This document shows, piece by piece, positions 1-11,369 of a DNA stretch of 64,000 nucleotides. The notes beneath the pieces are model-generated. The model worked only from the letters and a program-made list of their open reading frames with translations. It ran no database searches and was not told the DNA's origin. A program made the translations under genes and the position numbers. The DNA comes from Manduca sexta. Taxonomy: Eukaryota > Arthropoda > Insecta > Lepidoptera > Sphingidae. The stretch covers positions 6,200,001 through 6,264,000 of the forward strand of contig NC_051120.1 in the NCBI RefSeq assembly GCF_014839805.1, given 5' to 3'. How positions within the stretch are numbered: position 1 is the first letter of the stretch; every line of letters starts with the position of its first letter.

Positions 1-87
1 ACTTGAATATACATTTTGCCATATATTTTAGTTATAATTTTTAAAGGTATTATGTAAAGTGTATTGAAATCAATTGGCATATTTTAC

Positions 88-3000
88 CTTCTCGTCAAGT
101 CTGCTTTTAGCTTTAACCAAGTCGTTTTGTAACCTATCCACTTCTTCCCTGTGTCTGTAACAAATAGGCCTCTGATATTAATATGTTGGATCATTTATGG
201 TAGCACTTTTTTACTTTAATTTTCTTATAATAAATAAAAAGAATGATCTAATGCATTACGTAAAGTGATTTTTAAGTTACCTTTAAGGCGATACATCAAT
301 CAAATCATCAATCGGCCTTTAAAATTTAATATGACGAAATTTTAAAGGCAGAAATATCCATGATTATTAATTATTTTTACGTTTTTCTTTCAACTGCGAA
401 AACTAATCACTAACTAGACGTGAATTTAAATTCTTTACTTGCCAATACTTGTTTAGTTACCCAGATTAAAGGTGAAACAAAATGTATGAAAATGGACCTT
501 GAGGTATCGCCTTAAGGTTATTCAAATAGGGTATTTGACTGTGTTTGATTCTGTGTATTTTTTATATATAACAACAATTATCACAAAAATAAATCTTTCT
601 GTGAACAGCATTAAAATTCGATAAGAAATAAGGCAGTAATTCAAATTTCAAATATTGCTTCGTGCAGGAGTGGGCGTGAAATAGGGATATCGCTCCATCT
701 CTTTCATTCGCACCCAACGTAATGTTCGCTGACATGACATGCACGTATGTCATCCCTTTTATGTTTTTTGACGCTCACCCCAACTACCTAATTTCTAATG
801 CTTATAACTTGTAGATTTTTCACCACATTTTAGTAATTTCTTCTGTTTTAGAATTTATACGACATACATATTTTATAAAAGTTATATTTAAAAATAAGTC
901 AAATACCATATTGCATGGAGTATTCAACATAAAACTCACCGATCTTGTTGTTCTCTAAATAGAGCGTCGGTGTCGTGACTGTGTGCTACCTGATGGGAGT
1001 CATTTAGTTAAAATAAGTAGTATGCCAATTAAATATATTATAACGGAGGATAATTCACAAGCTCTAAAATATTGAATTAAGATTCAAATTATCTGTTCAT
1101 TGATCTAGTTGAAATGTTCAATGGCTACCCACAATTGGGTTTTTACAGCAATTACTGATGTCTTTAAGTTACATTGTGTTTTTAAAATAAATAAAAAATA
1201 CTAATGTTAGACTTTATGTTCCATACAGTGATGGACTAATAGGCTTAACTGAGTTTCACTCATCATAGGCCAGAAAAAGTCTTGATGAATCTTAAATCCA
1301 AGGTTTCTACATACTATGTTTATTATGTAAATATACATACAATTTTACTATTTGAGTCAGATATGCATGCTTCAGTAAGAATTTAATATTTTTAAAAAAT
1401 TTTAGATCACGTTCATAATATGTACTTTACAAACGGGCTGTGGACTATGCATAAGCTATTTTGTTACCTGAAGTGTGTGCAGTCTTTGTTGCACATCCTG
1501 AAGACTCATGTTAGCAGACCGCAGCTCCAACTTAAGTTGCTCTTTGTCTTGATCACTTTCAATCAGTTTGTCTGTCAAGTTCTTTACTTGTTGCTCAAGC
1601 TCAATCAACTTATGCTTACTTGATGCTGTGAAATAACAATATCTTTATACATTAAAAATCTTATGCCATGTAGTTTTTGTATCTCTTTATATTTACATTT
1701 TTCCTTCTCTCAATAATATTTTAAAATATACATGACATAATACTAGTTTGTAGTATCATTATAATATTTTCATGTAACATAGAAGCTGATAAGAATAAAA
1801 ATATTTTTTATTTACCAAGCAAGTGATGGGCCTCCTGCAGGGACAACTCCGCCTTGTCTCTGTCATTGATAGCAGCTGCCAATCTCGCACGGAGACTGTC
1901 GATCTCTGTGTCTAACTTCTCCATTTGTTCAGCTAGTTGTTGACATTCTTTGACCCTCATCTTAAATAAAATATGTTCACTACGTAAACAATGGAAACTT
2001 AAAGTTTATTGAATTATCACGCTTACTTTTTTCATTCCATATAACTTCACAGTGCTATATGATTAAATACTTACTATATCAGATGAGAGATAATATTTAT
2101 TATTTATAATAAATATAATGTAATAATTAATATAGCATTCAAACCGTTAGTGAAACACATAAAGACTTTGGCCAAAATTTGGAACCAGTTGACTGTTGGC
2201 TGTTAGGCTCTCCAATTGGTGAAATCCAAAAGAGAGTATATTTTTTAACTATATTTGTGCTACTGTGATCCAGGATTCACAAATATTTGTTGACTTGTAT
2301 AACATGCGGTGTAATTATTATCAAGATGAACTCACCTCATACATAACTTTAAGTTGTTCATTGTTCATATACTCTTGTTTATTGTCATAGTTGTGCACAC
2401 CATTCATATGTACTGGAATTAAAATAAGGCAATTAAAATTAAACAATATTGTCTTGTCTTGCTAACACCGCTTGCTGTAGCTTCATTCCCATGTTAAAGA
2501 TAAAAAGTTAACTTTAGCATTCAAAGATTGTTCTTTGAGTTAAGAAATCTCTAAAATTAACTGCAGCTACAGTTTATTTAAATTTTAGTTTAATTTTCAA
2601 TTTCAGTTTAATGAAATGGGTTTTGTAAGAATCTAGATTAAATGAGTTGGAGATTCAGCTGGAATCATATGAATAATGTTTATTAAGTAAAAACTGCTAA
2701 ATAAATCAGGAGTGTCGTCTCCTATTTATAATTTTATATAAATAATTATTATGCTAATATTATACAATAACTACCTCTATAATCATGTTGAAAATAATTA
2801 TTCTGTCCATCACCAGCTCCATATGGACTGAACTGCATCTTCAAGGCTTCTTCTTGGTGCCGAATATGAGACACATGGTTCTTGGGTGTTTCTGAATATT
2901 GTTTGGGTGACTCTGAGCCATGGTGCGTATCTTTTAAATGGGTTAGTGACTCTACATATGTTGGTGGCAAGCCAGTGCGGGATTGTGGAACTACAATTAG

Positions 3001-3484
3001 TACAGATTTATAAAAATAAGATAAATTTATAGTGTTATAAATTTGAAGAAAATTACGAATGAAATATTTATTTTTATTGTGGTATATAATATATTCTACT
3101 TACTACAATTACTTTGAGTAGGATCCAAAGTAAAGTTTCCACTGCTGTTTACTGAACTAGCTTCGTCGTCGTCTAATAAATCGTCAAATGCGTTCGCTAA
3201 TTTGTGTTTTAGCTGTAACAAAAGAAGAGTAATAAGTATAAATGTGCACTATTTACAAAAATAACTTCGAACTTAAAAAACAATTGTGCAAGGCGGGAAA
3301 CATATTCAAATACTTTTAAAAACTTTACACATAAAATTACAATATGTATTAGATATCTATCAACCTCTTCATTTCGTCTTTTTTGATCTTCCAGTTCTTC
3401 TTGTTCTTCGAGTCTGTCTTGGACGCTATTGTTTATGTGTATACTAGCGGCGCCTTGAAACAAACTCATTCCTGGACCATCCAT
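88..3484 (-). CDS. asl: Asterless/CEP152-like centriole coiled-coil protein, 5' part
   Basis: Eight exons read from the sequence on the minus strand: 3484-3365, 3212-3104, 2990-2775, 2412-2336, 1960-1816, 1625-1468, 989-940, 154-88. All junctions are GT/AG and phases join without a stop, giving about 314 codons. The last exon ends in a donor, so the gene continues past the left edge. The start is the ATG at 3484, followed by MDGPGMSLFQGAASIH. A short acidic stretch (FDDLLDDDE) lies near residue 50, then a low-complexity region. From about residue 160 the protein is heptad-rich coiled coil (e.g. LSLQEAHHLL, KLIELEQQVKNL). The acidic N-terminus followed by a long coiled coil and the RDKAELSLQEAHHLL-type segment resemble CEP152/Asterless, the scaffold that recruits PLK4 to centrioles. 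Family assignment is from memory of the family; another coiled-coil centrosomal protein is possible. Confidence 0.65.
280..517. mobile_element. TTA-target MITE, complete copy
   Basis: A 238-bp element in an intron of the Asterless-like gene. Its ends are inverted repeats, CCTTTAAGGCGATAC at the left and GTATCGCCTTAAGG at the right, flanked on both sides by TTA (277-279 and 518-520). A TTA duplication is typical of PIF/Harbinger-like elements. The interior matches 3930-4109 and 23562-23794. No coding potential. Confidence 0.8.
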
Positions 3485-4524
3485 ATTATTTCAAACAATA
3501 AGTACAAAGTATAATACGATAACTAAATATCAGAAACGTTTCTATTAACTTTCAATATAAAACTTTGTGGAGAAAGTATGTAAATTACAATGGGAACAAG
3601 AAACAAACGTAAGAATCAAAAGTCAAAACATGTTTTGACTTTTCGAGTTTTGACTGTTCGCAATTTGACTTTGTCGGTTGGTTGACGTGACGCTGCTGAA
3701 CAACTAGACCTCAAATCAAAAGCTGGGCTTATGCATTCCGTTTTTTCCGCTTTCGAATTCAGATTCAGATTGAGTGATGTCGAACGACGAAATAGGAAAT
3801 CGATAGAGTTGTCTAGTAAAAAGGCTACGTTTTAGGTTTTTATAACCGGATTTCGGATTCAAGAATGGGATTAACTTGTTTAGTTTTTGTTTTCACTTCA
3901 CTTTCACTTATAAAAAAAACGAGTTAATTAAAATTTCATCGTATTAAATTTTAAAGACCGAAATATCCATGCATATTAATTATTTTTACGTTTTTCTTTC
4001 AACTGCGAGAACTAATCACTAACTAGACGTGAATTTAAATTCTTTACTTGTCAATACTTGTTTAGTTACCCAGATTAAAGGTGAAACAAAATGTATGAAA
4101 ATGGACCCTATTCTGAGAAATTATGATTAATTTACTCACAGAAAATTTAGGATACCTATGTGTGAGGTAAAGCCAAGTTATATAGATTTTATGGTTTGAG
4201 ATTCTGAATTCCGGTTTTAATGTCCGGGTATATTAATCCGATCTTAAATTTGAAATCGAATGGAAAGATTTCAATCGAATGAAAAAAAACGCCATTGATG
4301 GATTCTTACTTGTCAGCAGTCAGTTGACACTAATCATTTGTTGACATATGTTACTACACACTTGTCAACTGCTTGTCAGCAATTGATAACATGTTGCAAA
4401 AAGTTACAGTATATCTTTATAACTTTTTGATCCACAGTGGGAAGTATCCACTATTGCGTAATACATATATATCTAACCTAAAAGTAGGTTAAGTGATACT
4501 GTAAAGTTTAATTTTAAATAAACA
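3485..4524. promoter_or_regulatory. Divergent intergenic/promoter region
   Basis: About 1 kb between the divergently transcribed Asterless-like and first HAD genes; both promoters must lie here. I see no clear TATA/initiator pair. The segment holds a truncated MITE (3930-4109) and otherwise unremarkable AT-rich sequence. The promoter role is inferred from gene orientation only. Confidence 0.4.
3930..4109. mobile_element. TTA-target MITE, truncated copy
   Basis: The interior is nearly identical to the elements at 280-517 and 23562-23794 (shared segments CTAACTAGACGTGAATTT and TTAGTTACCCAGATTAAAGG), but both terminal inverted repeats are missing, so this is a truncated relic in the Asterless/HAD intergenic region. 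Confidence 0.7.
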
Positions 4525-6028
4525 ATGTCTCAATTTAAGCCGGTCACTCATGTCCTGTTTGATATGGACGGTCTAATATTAAGTAAGTGCAAATGTTAAC
4601 TTAATTTTAAACAATTTAAGAAAAAAAAAAAAATTAATTATTTAATTTACCACTATAAGTTATTGTTTACGGTTAGTAACATTTGTGTGTAAAAATTTAC
4701 TGTCTCATTTCTTTTGCACAGCGAAGCTATATGAAATTTCTATTAAAAAAATATATAACTACCTACATAATATTTAGAAAAGTAAAATTTGTGAAAAAAT
4801 ACGTTTATGGAATTTTTATAGATACGGAAGATTTATACACTGATTTATTTCAAAACTATGTGTCTCGGTATGGAAAAAATTACACATTTGATTTGAAATT
4901 AAAGCTTATGGGAGCACAACCCCAGGAAACAGCGAAGATTATAATAGCAGAGCTAGAGTTACCGGTAACAGTGGAAGAATTTTTAACAGAAACTGGAAAA
5001 GGCTATGAGGAATTATTTACCAAATCACAACTTATGCCAGGTAAGCATTATATTTTACATATTAAAAGTTTAAAAACAAAAATAATGGCAGGTAATGGTT
5101 AATTTAATATTTTTAAATATCCTTAAAGATAAATATGCTGAATGGAAAGACCTTTTGAAATTTGTGGTTTGTTGTCCATTAACTTAATCCTGTTTAAATA
5201 TTTATATAAAGAATGTTTGTAAATTTTCAGGTGCAAAAAGATTGATAGAGCATTTACACAATAAAAAAATTCCTATTGGTTTAGCAACAAGTTCTACCAA
5301 GAAGAGTTATGATTTGAAAGTCCAAAATAGACATGAGGAACTGTTTGCATTATTTCCATACAAGACATTGGGTTCCTCGGACCCAGAGGTTAAGAAGGGT
5401 AAACCTCACCCTGACATATTTCTGGTTGCTGCAAACAGGTTTCCAGATAAACCAAAACCTGAACAGGTATTTTACAATTATATTATAATGTTAAATAATT
5501 GTTTAATTTTTTTTTTTAATATTAACTCACACTATCAATTTGTTTTTTATATGAACCCATCTTTTGTCTTGTTTATGGTAGTTTTATTAAATGGTCAACG
5601 AAATATTGTAATCACTTAAAGTAAAAAATCTCATATAATATATTACCGAAACATCCAGCTCCAAATTGTCATTTAAAAAAAATCTATTACATATGCCAGT
5701 ATTTGACAAAATAGCGATTTGTTTTATAGTCCCTTCTTGTTTTTTATTTGCTATTATTACTAAACATTGGAAAAATCATCGATAAATAAATAAATGGTGG
5801 CAGCCATAATATAAAAGAATAAAAACCTTATTGTTTTATCTTTTTCAGTGCTTAGTGTTTGAGGATTCTGTCAATGGAGTACAAGCTGCAAGGGCAGCTG
5901 GAATGCAAGTAGTAATGGTACCGGACCCTAGAGTGGACAAGAGCTTGACAATGCAAGCAACCCAAGTTATAAAAAGCTTAGAAGACTTTAAACCAGAGTT
6001 GTTTGGTTTGCCACCATTTGAAGAATAA
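4525..6028 (+). CDS. HAD phosphatase, pseudouridine-5'-phosphatase (HDHD1/GS1-like), paralog 1
   Basis: Four exons: 4525-4582, 4822-5040, 5231-5466, 5849-6028, with GT/AG junctions and consistent phases (1, 1, 0), giving 230 residues, the usual length of the HDHD1/GS1-like family. Motif I is FDMDG (residues 12-16) with the nucleophile and acid/base aspartates; motif II is LATSS; motif III is the lysine of KKGKPHPD; motif IV is VFEDS near the last exon start. The family dephosphorylates small cytosolic phospho-metabolites, pseudouridine 5'-phosphate in the human enzyme. The junction codon after exon 1 reads N where many homologues have D (LILNTED). It is the first of three paralogs sharing intron positions (others at 7744 and 15073). 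AATAAA signals follow at 6111 and 6124. Confidence 0.9.
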
Positions 6029-6110
6029 GTTAAGAGCATGACATTTGTGCCATTTATGCAATTTTTTTTGTTTTTTTTATTTTAAAACTGTATACTTTTG
6101 TGCGTTTACA

Positions 6111-6129
6111 AATAAACAAATTTAATAAA
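6111..6129 (+). terminator. Polyadenylation signals of HAD paralog 1
   Basis: Two AATAAA hexamers (6111-6116 and 6124-6129), 83 and 96 bases after the stop codon at 6028. This suggests the first HAD transcript normally ends before the second HAD exon set. Confidence 0.65.
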
Positions 6130-6554
6130 AACATTTGTGTTTTTCATTATGTACATAATCATGTCCATATCACTATTGGAACTCACAAACTTAGATCCTA
6201 TCAACTTTTTATTTAAGTACCTATTAAAGTTTATGTTTTTTTATCATTACAGATTATCTGAAACTTATCTAAACCTTTTACACATTTAAAGTATTGTTAT
6301 GTCTCCCAATTAGTTAGCTGTAAAAATATTATTATCACAAGTTAGTGTCACATGCTCTCACATTTATCCTGAAGTTGATGTTATAACATGGAATATCTCA
6401 AGTGAGTCATTGAGATTTTCTATGTTATTATTATGAATGCGTGAATAGTGGGTACCTTTATTAAATATTGATAAAGCCTAGAACAAAACAGTATTTATAT
6501 TCATTGCTGCTTGTCGGCAGATATAGACTTATGGTACTTCACCAAATGTAGGTA

Positions 6555-6835
6555 GGTACTTTTTTATATTTGCACGCCCAAGTGACTGCACTGCGCCTGA
6601 GGTAAGTGGAATGGGGTCCAATAGAATGTCGACTGATGCGAGATGGTCACCCCTCCATAGTTGACATAATATGCCGACCTGTTGGAACTGGATATACACA
6701 GGCTGATCCCCGAATGCGACACTTACGTGGGCCACTATGGCGGGTTTTAACGCCTTGAGTGCGGTGGTCGCTATCCGGGCGGATATAAAATATGTCCTAC
6801 CACCAGCAAATAATGTATAAATTAACTATTATATA
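6555..6835. repeat. Dispersed repeat remnant (unclassified)
   Basis: A block more GC-rich than its surroundings (for example TAAGTGGAATGGGGTCCAAT and GTGCGGTGGTCGCTATCCGG) that looks like a dispersed lepidopteran repeat, probably a SINE or LINE tail. I cannot name the family and there is no convincing reading frame. It lies in the stretch where HAD paralog 2 would be expected to have its first exon. Confidence 0.45.
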
Positions 6836-7171
6836 TAAATCTTTAAAGAATATGTGAGACATAAGTGTCATTAATTATATCCGGCTCTTATTACGATAAG
6901 ATATCCAACGTTAAGTAGCCAACTTCGGTTAGATTTTTACATGATATTTATTTATTTATTTACTAACTTCTAATTTACAATTTGCTTTTACCTTGAACGC
7001 CTCACACTAGGCTAAGCCTGTATCGTGAGGCGTTTTACAAGAATATCTTATATTCAGTAATATAAACATGGAATCTCCAGCAGTGCGACGATTATTATTA
7101 GCTATTTTTCAAAGTGGGTATTAAGGAAGTAAATAAATTTATAAATAGTGCAAAAATGGAAATTAAGTCTA

Positions 7172-7708
7172 GATCTAAAATTCATAAAAGAATAATTGTT
7201 TTATTATAATTTCAGTGTACTCATATGACCAGTCCAGTAATCCCTTGTAGATTATGCTTTTTGCTTTATGCATTGACAAGCCTTTAATGCCGAACAATTT
7301 ATTTATCTTATTATAAATTAGGGGTTTCATGTAGGGTAGAAATCTTTTAGCGAAAGTTGTCTTCACACGTATGTATGGTATTTGAAAAATGTGTTTTGTA
7401 AGTATCAACTTGTACGTTTCCGAGTTGAGAGCGTCTTTCTGTGCCAATAGGGTTATCCTTAATAAGTAGAGTCTCCTGACACTAAGCACTTGAGTCTCCT
7501 TAAATAAATCTGTCGTAGGAAAAAGAAATGGTACTTTGATCATAGTTTTTAGTACGGCGCGTTGTGCTCTTTCAAGCTTTATAAGATGTGTTGCTGCAGC
7601 TCTTCCTCAGGCCAGGATACAGTAAGAAAGAACTGATTGACACAAGGAGAAATAAACAGTCCTTAGTATCTTTAGTGACGCCACATCTCTTAGAAGTTTC
7701 ATCAAGTA
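7172..7708 (-). mobile_element. Non-LTR retrotransposon (LINE) C-terminal fragment
   Basis: The reverse strand encodes the region after the reverse transcriptase domain of a jockey/CR1-type LINE: a segment SLCQSVLSYCILA, a stop where tryptophan is usual, then KLERAQRAVLKTMIKV and VLSVRRLYLLR, typical of LINE ORF2 C-termini. It is 5'-truncated at about 7708 and has at least one in-frame stop (TGA near 7609), so it is dead. It ends only about 35 bases before the first recognisable exon of HAD paralog 2, so a rearrangement linked to it may have removed that gene's start. Confidence 0.7.
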
Positions 7709-7743
7709 AGTACATAACTTAATCATTTTATTATTTGTTACAG

Positions 7744-9426
7744 ATACCGAAGATTTATATACAATAGGGTTTCAAAAAGTGGCATCTCGCTTCGGCAAAG
7801 AGTTTACATTTGCACTGAAGACTAAAATAACAGGATCGCATAGTAGAGAGTTTTCTGCGACGATAATAAATGATCTCGAGTTGCCAATGACTATAGAAGA
7901 GTTTATGGAGGAGACTAGACAAATCTTCAATGACCTGTTTCCGCAGAGCAGTATTCTGCCCGGTAAGAAATAACTTTAACCAGTACCTATATGTAACCTG
8001 AGTCGGTTATAATTATCGATACTATGAACCATAAAATTATCTATTTTTCATGCTACAAATTTCAATCAAAGGCATTTTGTGGAAACCCTGTGACTAACAA
8101 TTAGTGTTGTCCGGTCAGGTAATCGAACCTAGACCCATATAATACACAGTCCAAATATGCTGCCACCACCAACGAATCGGAAATCTCAATGGATAATAAT
8201 AATTATTTTATAATATAATTTACCTATGTATTTAAAGTCTCTATTTCAGTAGCATTTTTGTGTCACGAGCTTGGTACGAATTCTCTTTGGGGACCCTGTT
8301 TCGAATTCCGTTTAAGCGAAATGGTATTGGTTTGTCCTTTTCAGTATCGGCCTCGGAGTATGGAATTTGTGCCTGATATGGCGAAAGGTTTGCAACTTCA
8401 TAAGACTAAACACTCACGGCGAACAGTTGTGTACTAGTTGCACCTCTGTCTACCCTATTAAGGATAAGAGGCGCGTGTGTGTTTGAAAATTAAATTTTTG
8501 TTATAATATAGCGATTTTTCAGGGGTTTCTAAACTAATACGCCATCTTCACGACCACAACATTCCAATCGGGTTAGCGACGAGCAGCAGTAAAGAGTCGT
8601 ACGATCTAAAAACGCGCAATCATCAACAGCTCTTCGATCTAATCCCTTACAAGACGTGGGGCACCTCGGATCCGGAAGTGAAGAGGGGCAAACCGCATCC
8701 TGATATATTTTTTGTCGCCGCAAGCAAATATCCTGATAAGCCTGAACCAGAAAAGGTGATGATTTTATAAATATCCTGCTTTTAATGTTATTGGCTTGTT
8801 TTATAATCGCATTCCGACCTTGTTAAGATCATATGCTTTGGGGTGTGTACATACATAGCCAAAATCGATAAAGATTTATGGAAATTTATCGACAAGGAAT
8901 AGTCCACCGTCTAAAAGTGTTTAAAATCTATGAAGCGTCTACATTCGGTAGCTATTTTGCGTGTGCAAAATTTGTATAAAATTAGATAATTTATAGCCTT
9001 CGTCTCCGGGGGAAACTATACAATTATTTTAAACTCAGTGATTTTAAAACCGGACGTTAAACCGTCGGGAAAGATGGTCTCATCGGAGCGGCCGCTGCCC
9101 AGTCTACTCATAAAATTCTTATTTGCAATTCATGAGCTGGCAGCCGTCCAAGGAAACTTGTTTTAATTTTCCACTCATTTACATATTACGGGTTTGTTTG
9201 ATACTTTTCCGCAATAATTTTTATCGTTGGTTTTTCAATGTTACAGTGCCTTGTGTTTGAAGATTCCTTAAATGGCGTCAGGGCAGCGCGTGCGGCGGGG
9301 ATGCAAGTCGTAATGGTGCCGGATCCGAGATTAGATCGATCACTTACTCAAGAAGCTACCCTTGTTCTTAATTCTATGGAAGAATTCAAACCCGAAGATT
9401 TTGGTTTGCCGCCTTATACCGAGTGA
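7744..9426 (+). CDS. HAD phosphatase (HDHD1/GS1-like), paralog 2, first exon not found
   Basis: Three exons homologous to exons 2-4 of paralog 1: 7744-7962 (219 bp, same length as in both paralogs), 8523-8755 and 9247-9426. They encode TEDLYTIGF near the start, motif [13 protein letters not shown], motif III lysine in KRGKPHPD, motif [11 protein letters not shown], ending GLPPYTE. GT/AG junctions and phases are intact and there are no internal stops, so the exons look under selection. No exon coding the nucleophile motif (FDxDG) is visible between 6029 and 7743, which instead holds repeat and LINE debris. Exon 1 of paralog 1 (ending 4582, phase 1) would join 7744 in frame and give a 229-residue enzyme. 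Either the gene uses that exon by alternative splicing, or it is a headless copy without the catalytic aspartates. Confidence 0.8.
8095..8190 (-). repeat. Possible tRNA-like SINE fragment
   Basis: On the reverse strand a box-B-like GGTTCGATTACC and adjoining sequence resemble the tRNA-derived head of a SINE. It is short and degraded, in an intron of HAD paralog 2. Confidence 0.35.
8264..8480 (+). mobile_element. tRNA-derived SINE, truncated
   Basis: The body segment with CAGTATCGGCCTCGGAGTAT, TTTGTGCCTGATATGGCG and AGTTGCACCTCTGTCTACCC matches, with divergence, the body of the SINE at 29910-30172 (opposite strand) and at 57505-57700. It is 5'-truncated and sits inside an intron of HAD paralog 2. 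Confidence 0.6.
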
Positions 9427-9453
9427 TATATTTATCAATTAGGGGGAATATGT

Positions 9454-9800
9454 GTACAGTGGCGCAACTACATTGTAATGGGCTTATGGCAAATTAATGG
9501 AATAGGGAATTCATAACGGCGACTTTTTTTCAGGTCCCAATATACAAAAACATTGAAATAAAACACTATTTACGGATTTTATCGTGTTTATTTATATTTT
9601 CTTCCAACGTTTGGAAGACTTTACAGCCTTCATAGTCACGGGGCGGACGCTGACGGAGTAAATACTTTTATTTCAATGTCTAACATTCGCGTAAACATAA
9701 GAAATCACTACACAAAACCTTTGTAATTTTTTTAGGTGTTTTTTTTCAGTGAGCGCCGTGGCATTATGTCTGTCCTACCACCCTATAGTTACGCCACTGT
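9454..9800. mobile_element. hAT-like MITE with a nested Penelope fragment
   Basis: Ends CAGTGGCGCAACTA (from 9457) and TAGTTACGCCACTG (to 9799) form imperfect inverted repeats, and AATATGT flanks both sides, offset by one or two bases. The CAGTGGCG terminus resembles the elements at 51065 and 56157. A Penelope terminal fragment (9550-9706) is inserted inside it, so the MITE is older than that insertion. Lies just after HAD paralog 2. Confidence 0.6.
9550..9706 (-). mobile_element. Penelope-like element terminal fragment
   Basis: Contains diverged versions of the terminal sequences of the large Penelope composite: the GGATTTTATCG segment, a GAAGACTTTACAGCCTTC hairpin and the end segment CATTCGCGTAAACATAAGAA. 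No coding part. In the GAAAC motif beside the hairpin the first base is C here (CAAAC), so this copy is more decayed than those at 11132 and 20381. Confidence 0.65.
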
Positions 9801-11117
9801 CAATATGTAGTACTTAATTAGTCTAATTAGAGGGGGCCATACTTAAATCACAGTTATTATTAAGACTTCTAGTAGATTTCATGCGAGATCCTGAAGTGAA
9901 CCAAATGGGCTTGGATGAAGATATCTTAAGTAGAACTAATTCGTATTCTTTATTTCATATTTTATAATGCACATAACTTCATAAAATATGCCATAAAGAA
10001 TACTGTGAAATAGGAAGTTTCATAGCTTAATTTGTTATAGCATAATTGTACACGGTACTTATATTTGAAATTTAGATAAATAAAAAAAATATTTAACGTA
10101 TTGTTGATTTATGTTAAGCAATCAAAGTAATATTAGAGCACAATGAATAAAATGAATCTAAAATGCACGTCAGAATCTTTGCAGCCGCAGCCAATGCACT
10201 AAAAGTCTATGAGTTTTGGCGTTTAATACAGAATCTCATTTTTCCCGCAGATCGTTGGGCTAACTACGATGAGTTTCGGTAGAATGATGTGTTTACACGT
10301 AACTTGTTAAAAAAAAAACATGCAAAGCGTGAATCTAATATCGTATGTAGAGCCATCAGTTTGTTAATTTTGTTCCGCTTCTTTTTTTAGAACATCTTGA
10401 AGTCGCAGCCTTTGAAGTAAATGTTCATGTGTTTGTTGTTTAAGGCGAAATCTCATTTCCCTAGCAGATCTTTTGGTCGACTAGGGTGATTTGTTGATAT
10501 AATATTAAGTTAATAAGTGAACAATGAAAAACGGATCAGGTCTGAAGTTTCTTTTGACGCTTAGTAAAGCTAATTTTATCGACGTATGTACTTATTACAG
10601 TCTTTGAAACAATTTCAAATCGTGTTAAAAGATGGGTTGTCTTATAGAATGCCATACCTGGCATTCTATAAGAATATACCTATTCCCTTTTGTAAAAGGT
10701 GAGTAAAGTCCCTATTATTCTTAGACGTTACTCACTTCCTCTTATACCTACTCCCAAATTCTATAGTTATTAAGGTTTTGTAAATATTCCAACGTAATTG
10801 TTGAAGTTTTATGTTTCTCTACAATCTTTTGTTTTTGTTTCGGAATAGTGAATTGTACCTATTTTATTCATTACTTTTCGATAAAGTTTTTGGCGAAAAG
10901 TTGTATAGTCCAATCCGAGACCATCCGTTTTTTTCAATAAAGCCGGAAGAAGTTACCTAATTGTATTTATAGTCGAGAGACTTTCTCAAGTGTGATTTTT
11001 TAAGTCGCTATCTATTGACTTGAACAGAAACTTTAAAACCGATGAACATCCATCGATTGGCTGACAGGGCTGAACTCCAGGCACGATTGGACTATATTTT
11101 CTTAAAGGTTGGATAAG
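9801..11117. other. Intergenic region without recognised gene
   Basis: AT-rich sequence between HAD paralog 2 and the Penelope composite. It holds a short perfect hairpin (10641-10672) and two diverged copies of a motif beginning AATCTCATTT (about 10230 and 10450). No reading frame that I can relate to a protein family. Confidence 0.5.
10641..10672. repeat. Perfect 14-bp-stem hairpin
   Basis: CTTATAGAATGCCA, a 4-base loop TACC, then TGGCATTCTATAAG. Perfect palindrome in intergenic DNA; function unknown. Confidence 0.7.
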
Positions 11118-11164
11118 ACCTCGGGTTGAATAATGATTTCTTATGTTTACGCGAATGTTAGACA

Positions 11165-11336
11165 TTGAAATAAAACTAAAAACTATTTAAACGGATTTTA
11201 TCGCGGTTTTTTATATTATTATTTTCTCCCGACGTTTCGAAGACTTTGCAGCCTTCATGGTCACGGGGGGGACTGAGGTGTTGTTCATCCGTAAAGTCAA
11301 AGTTACAATATCTACCTACATTTCTCAAATATACAA

Positions 11337-11369
<33 letters not shown>

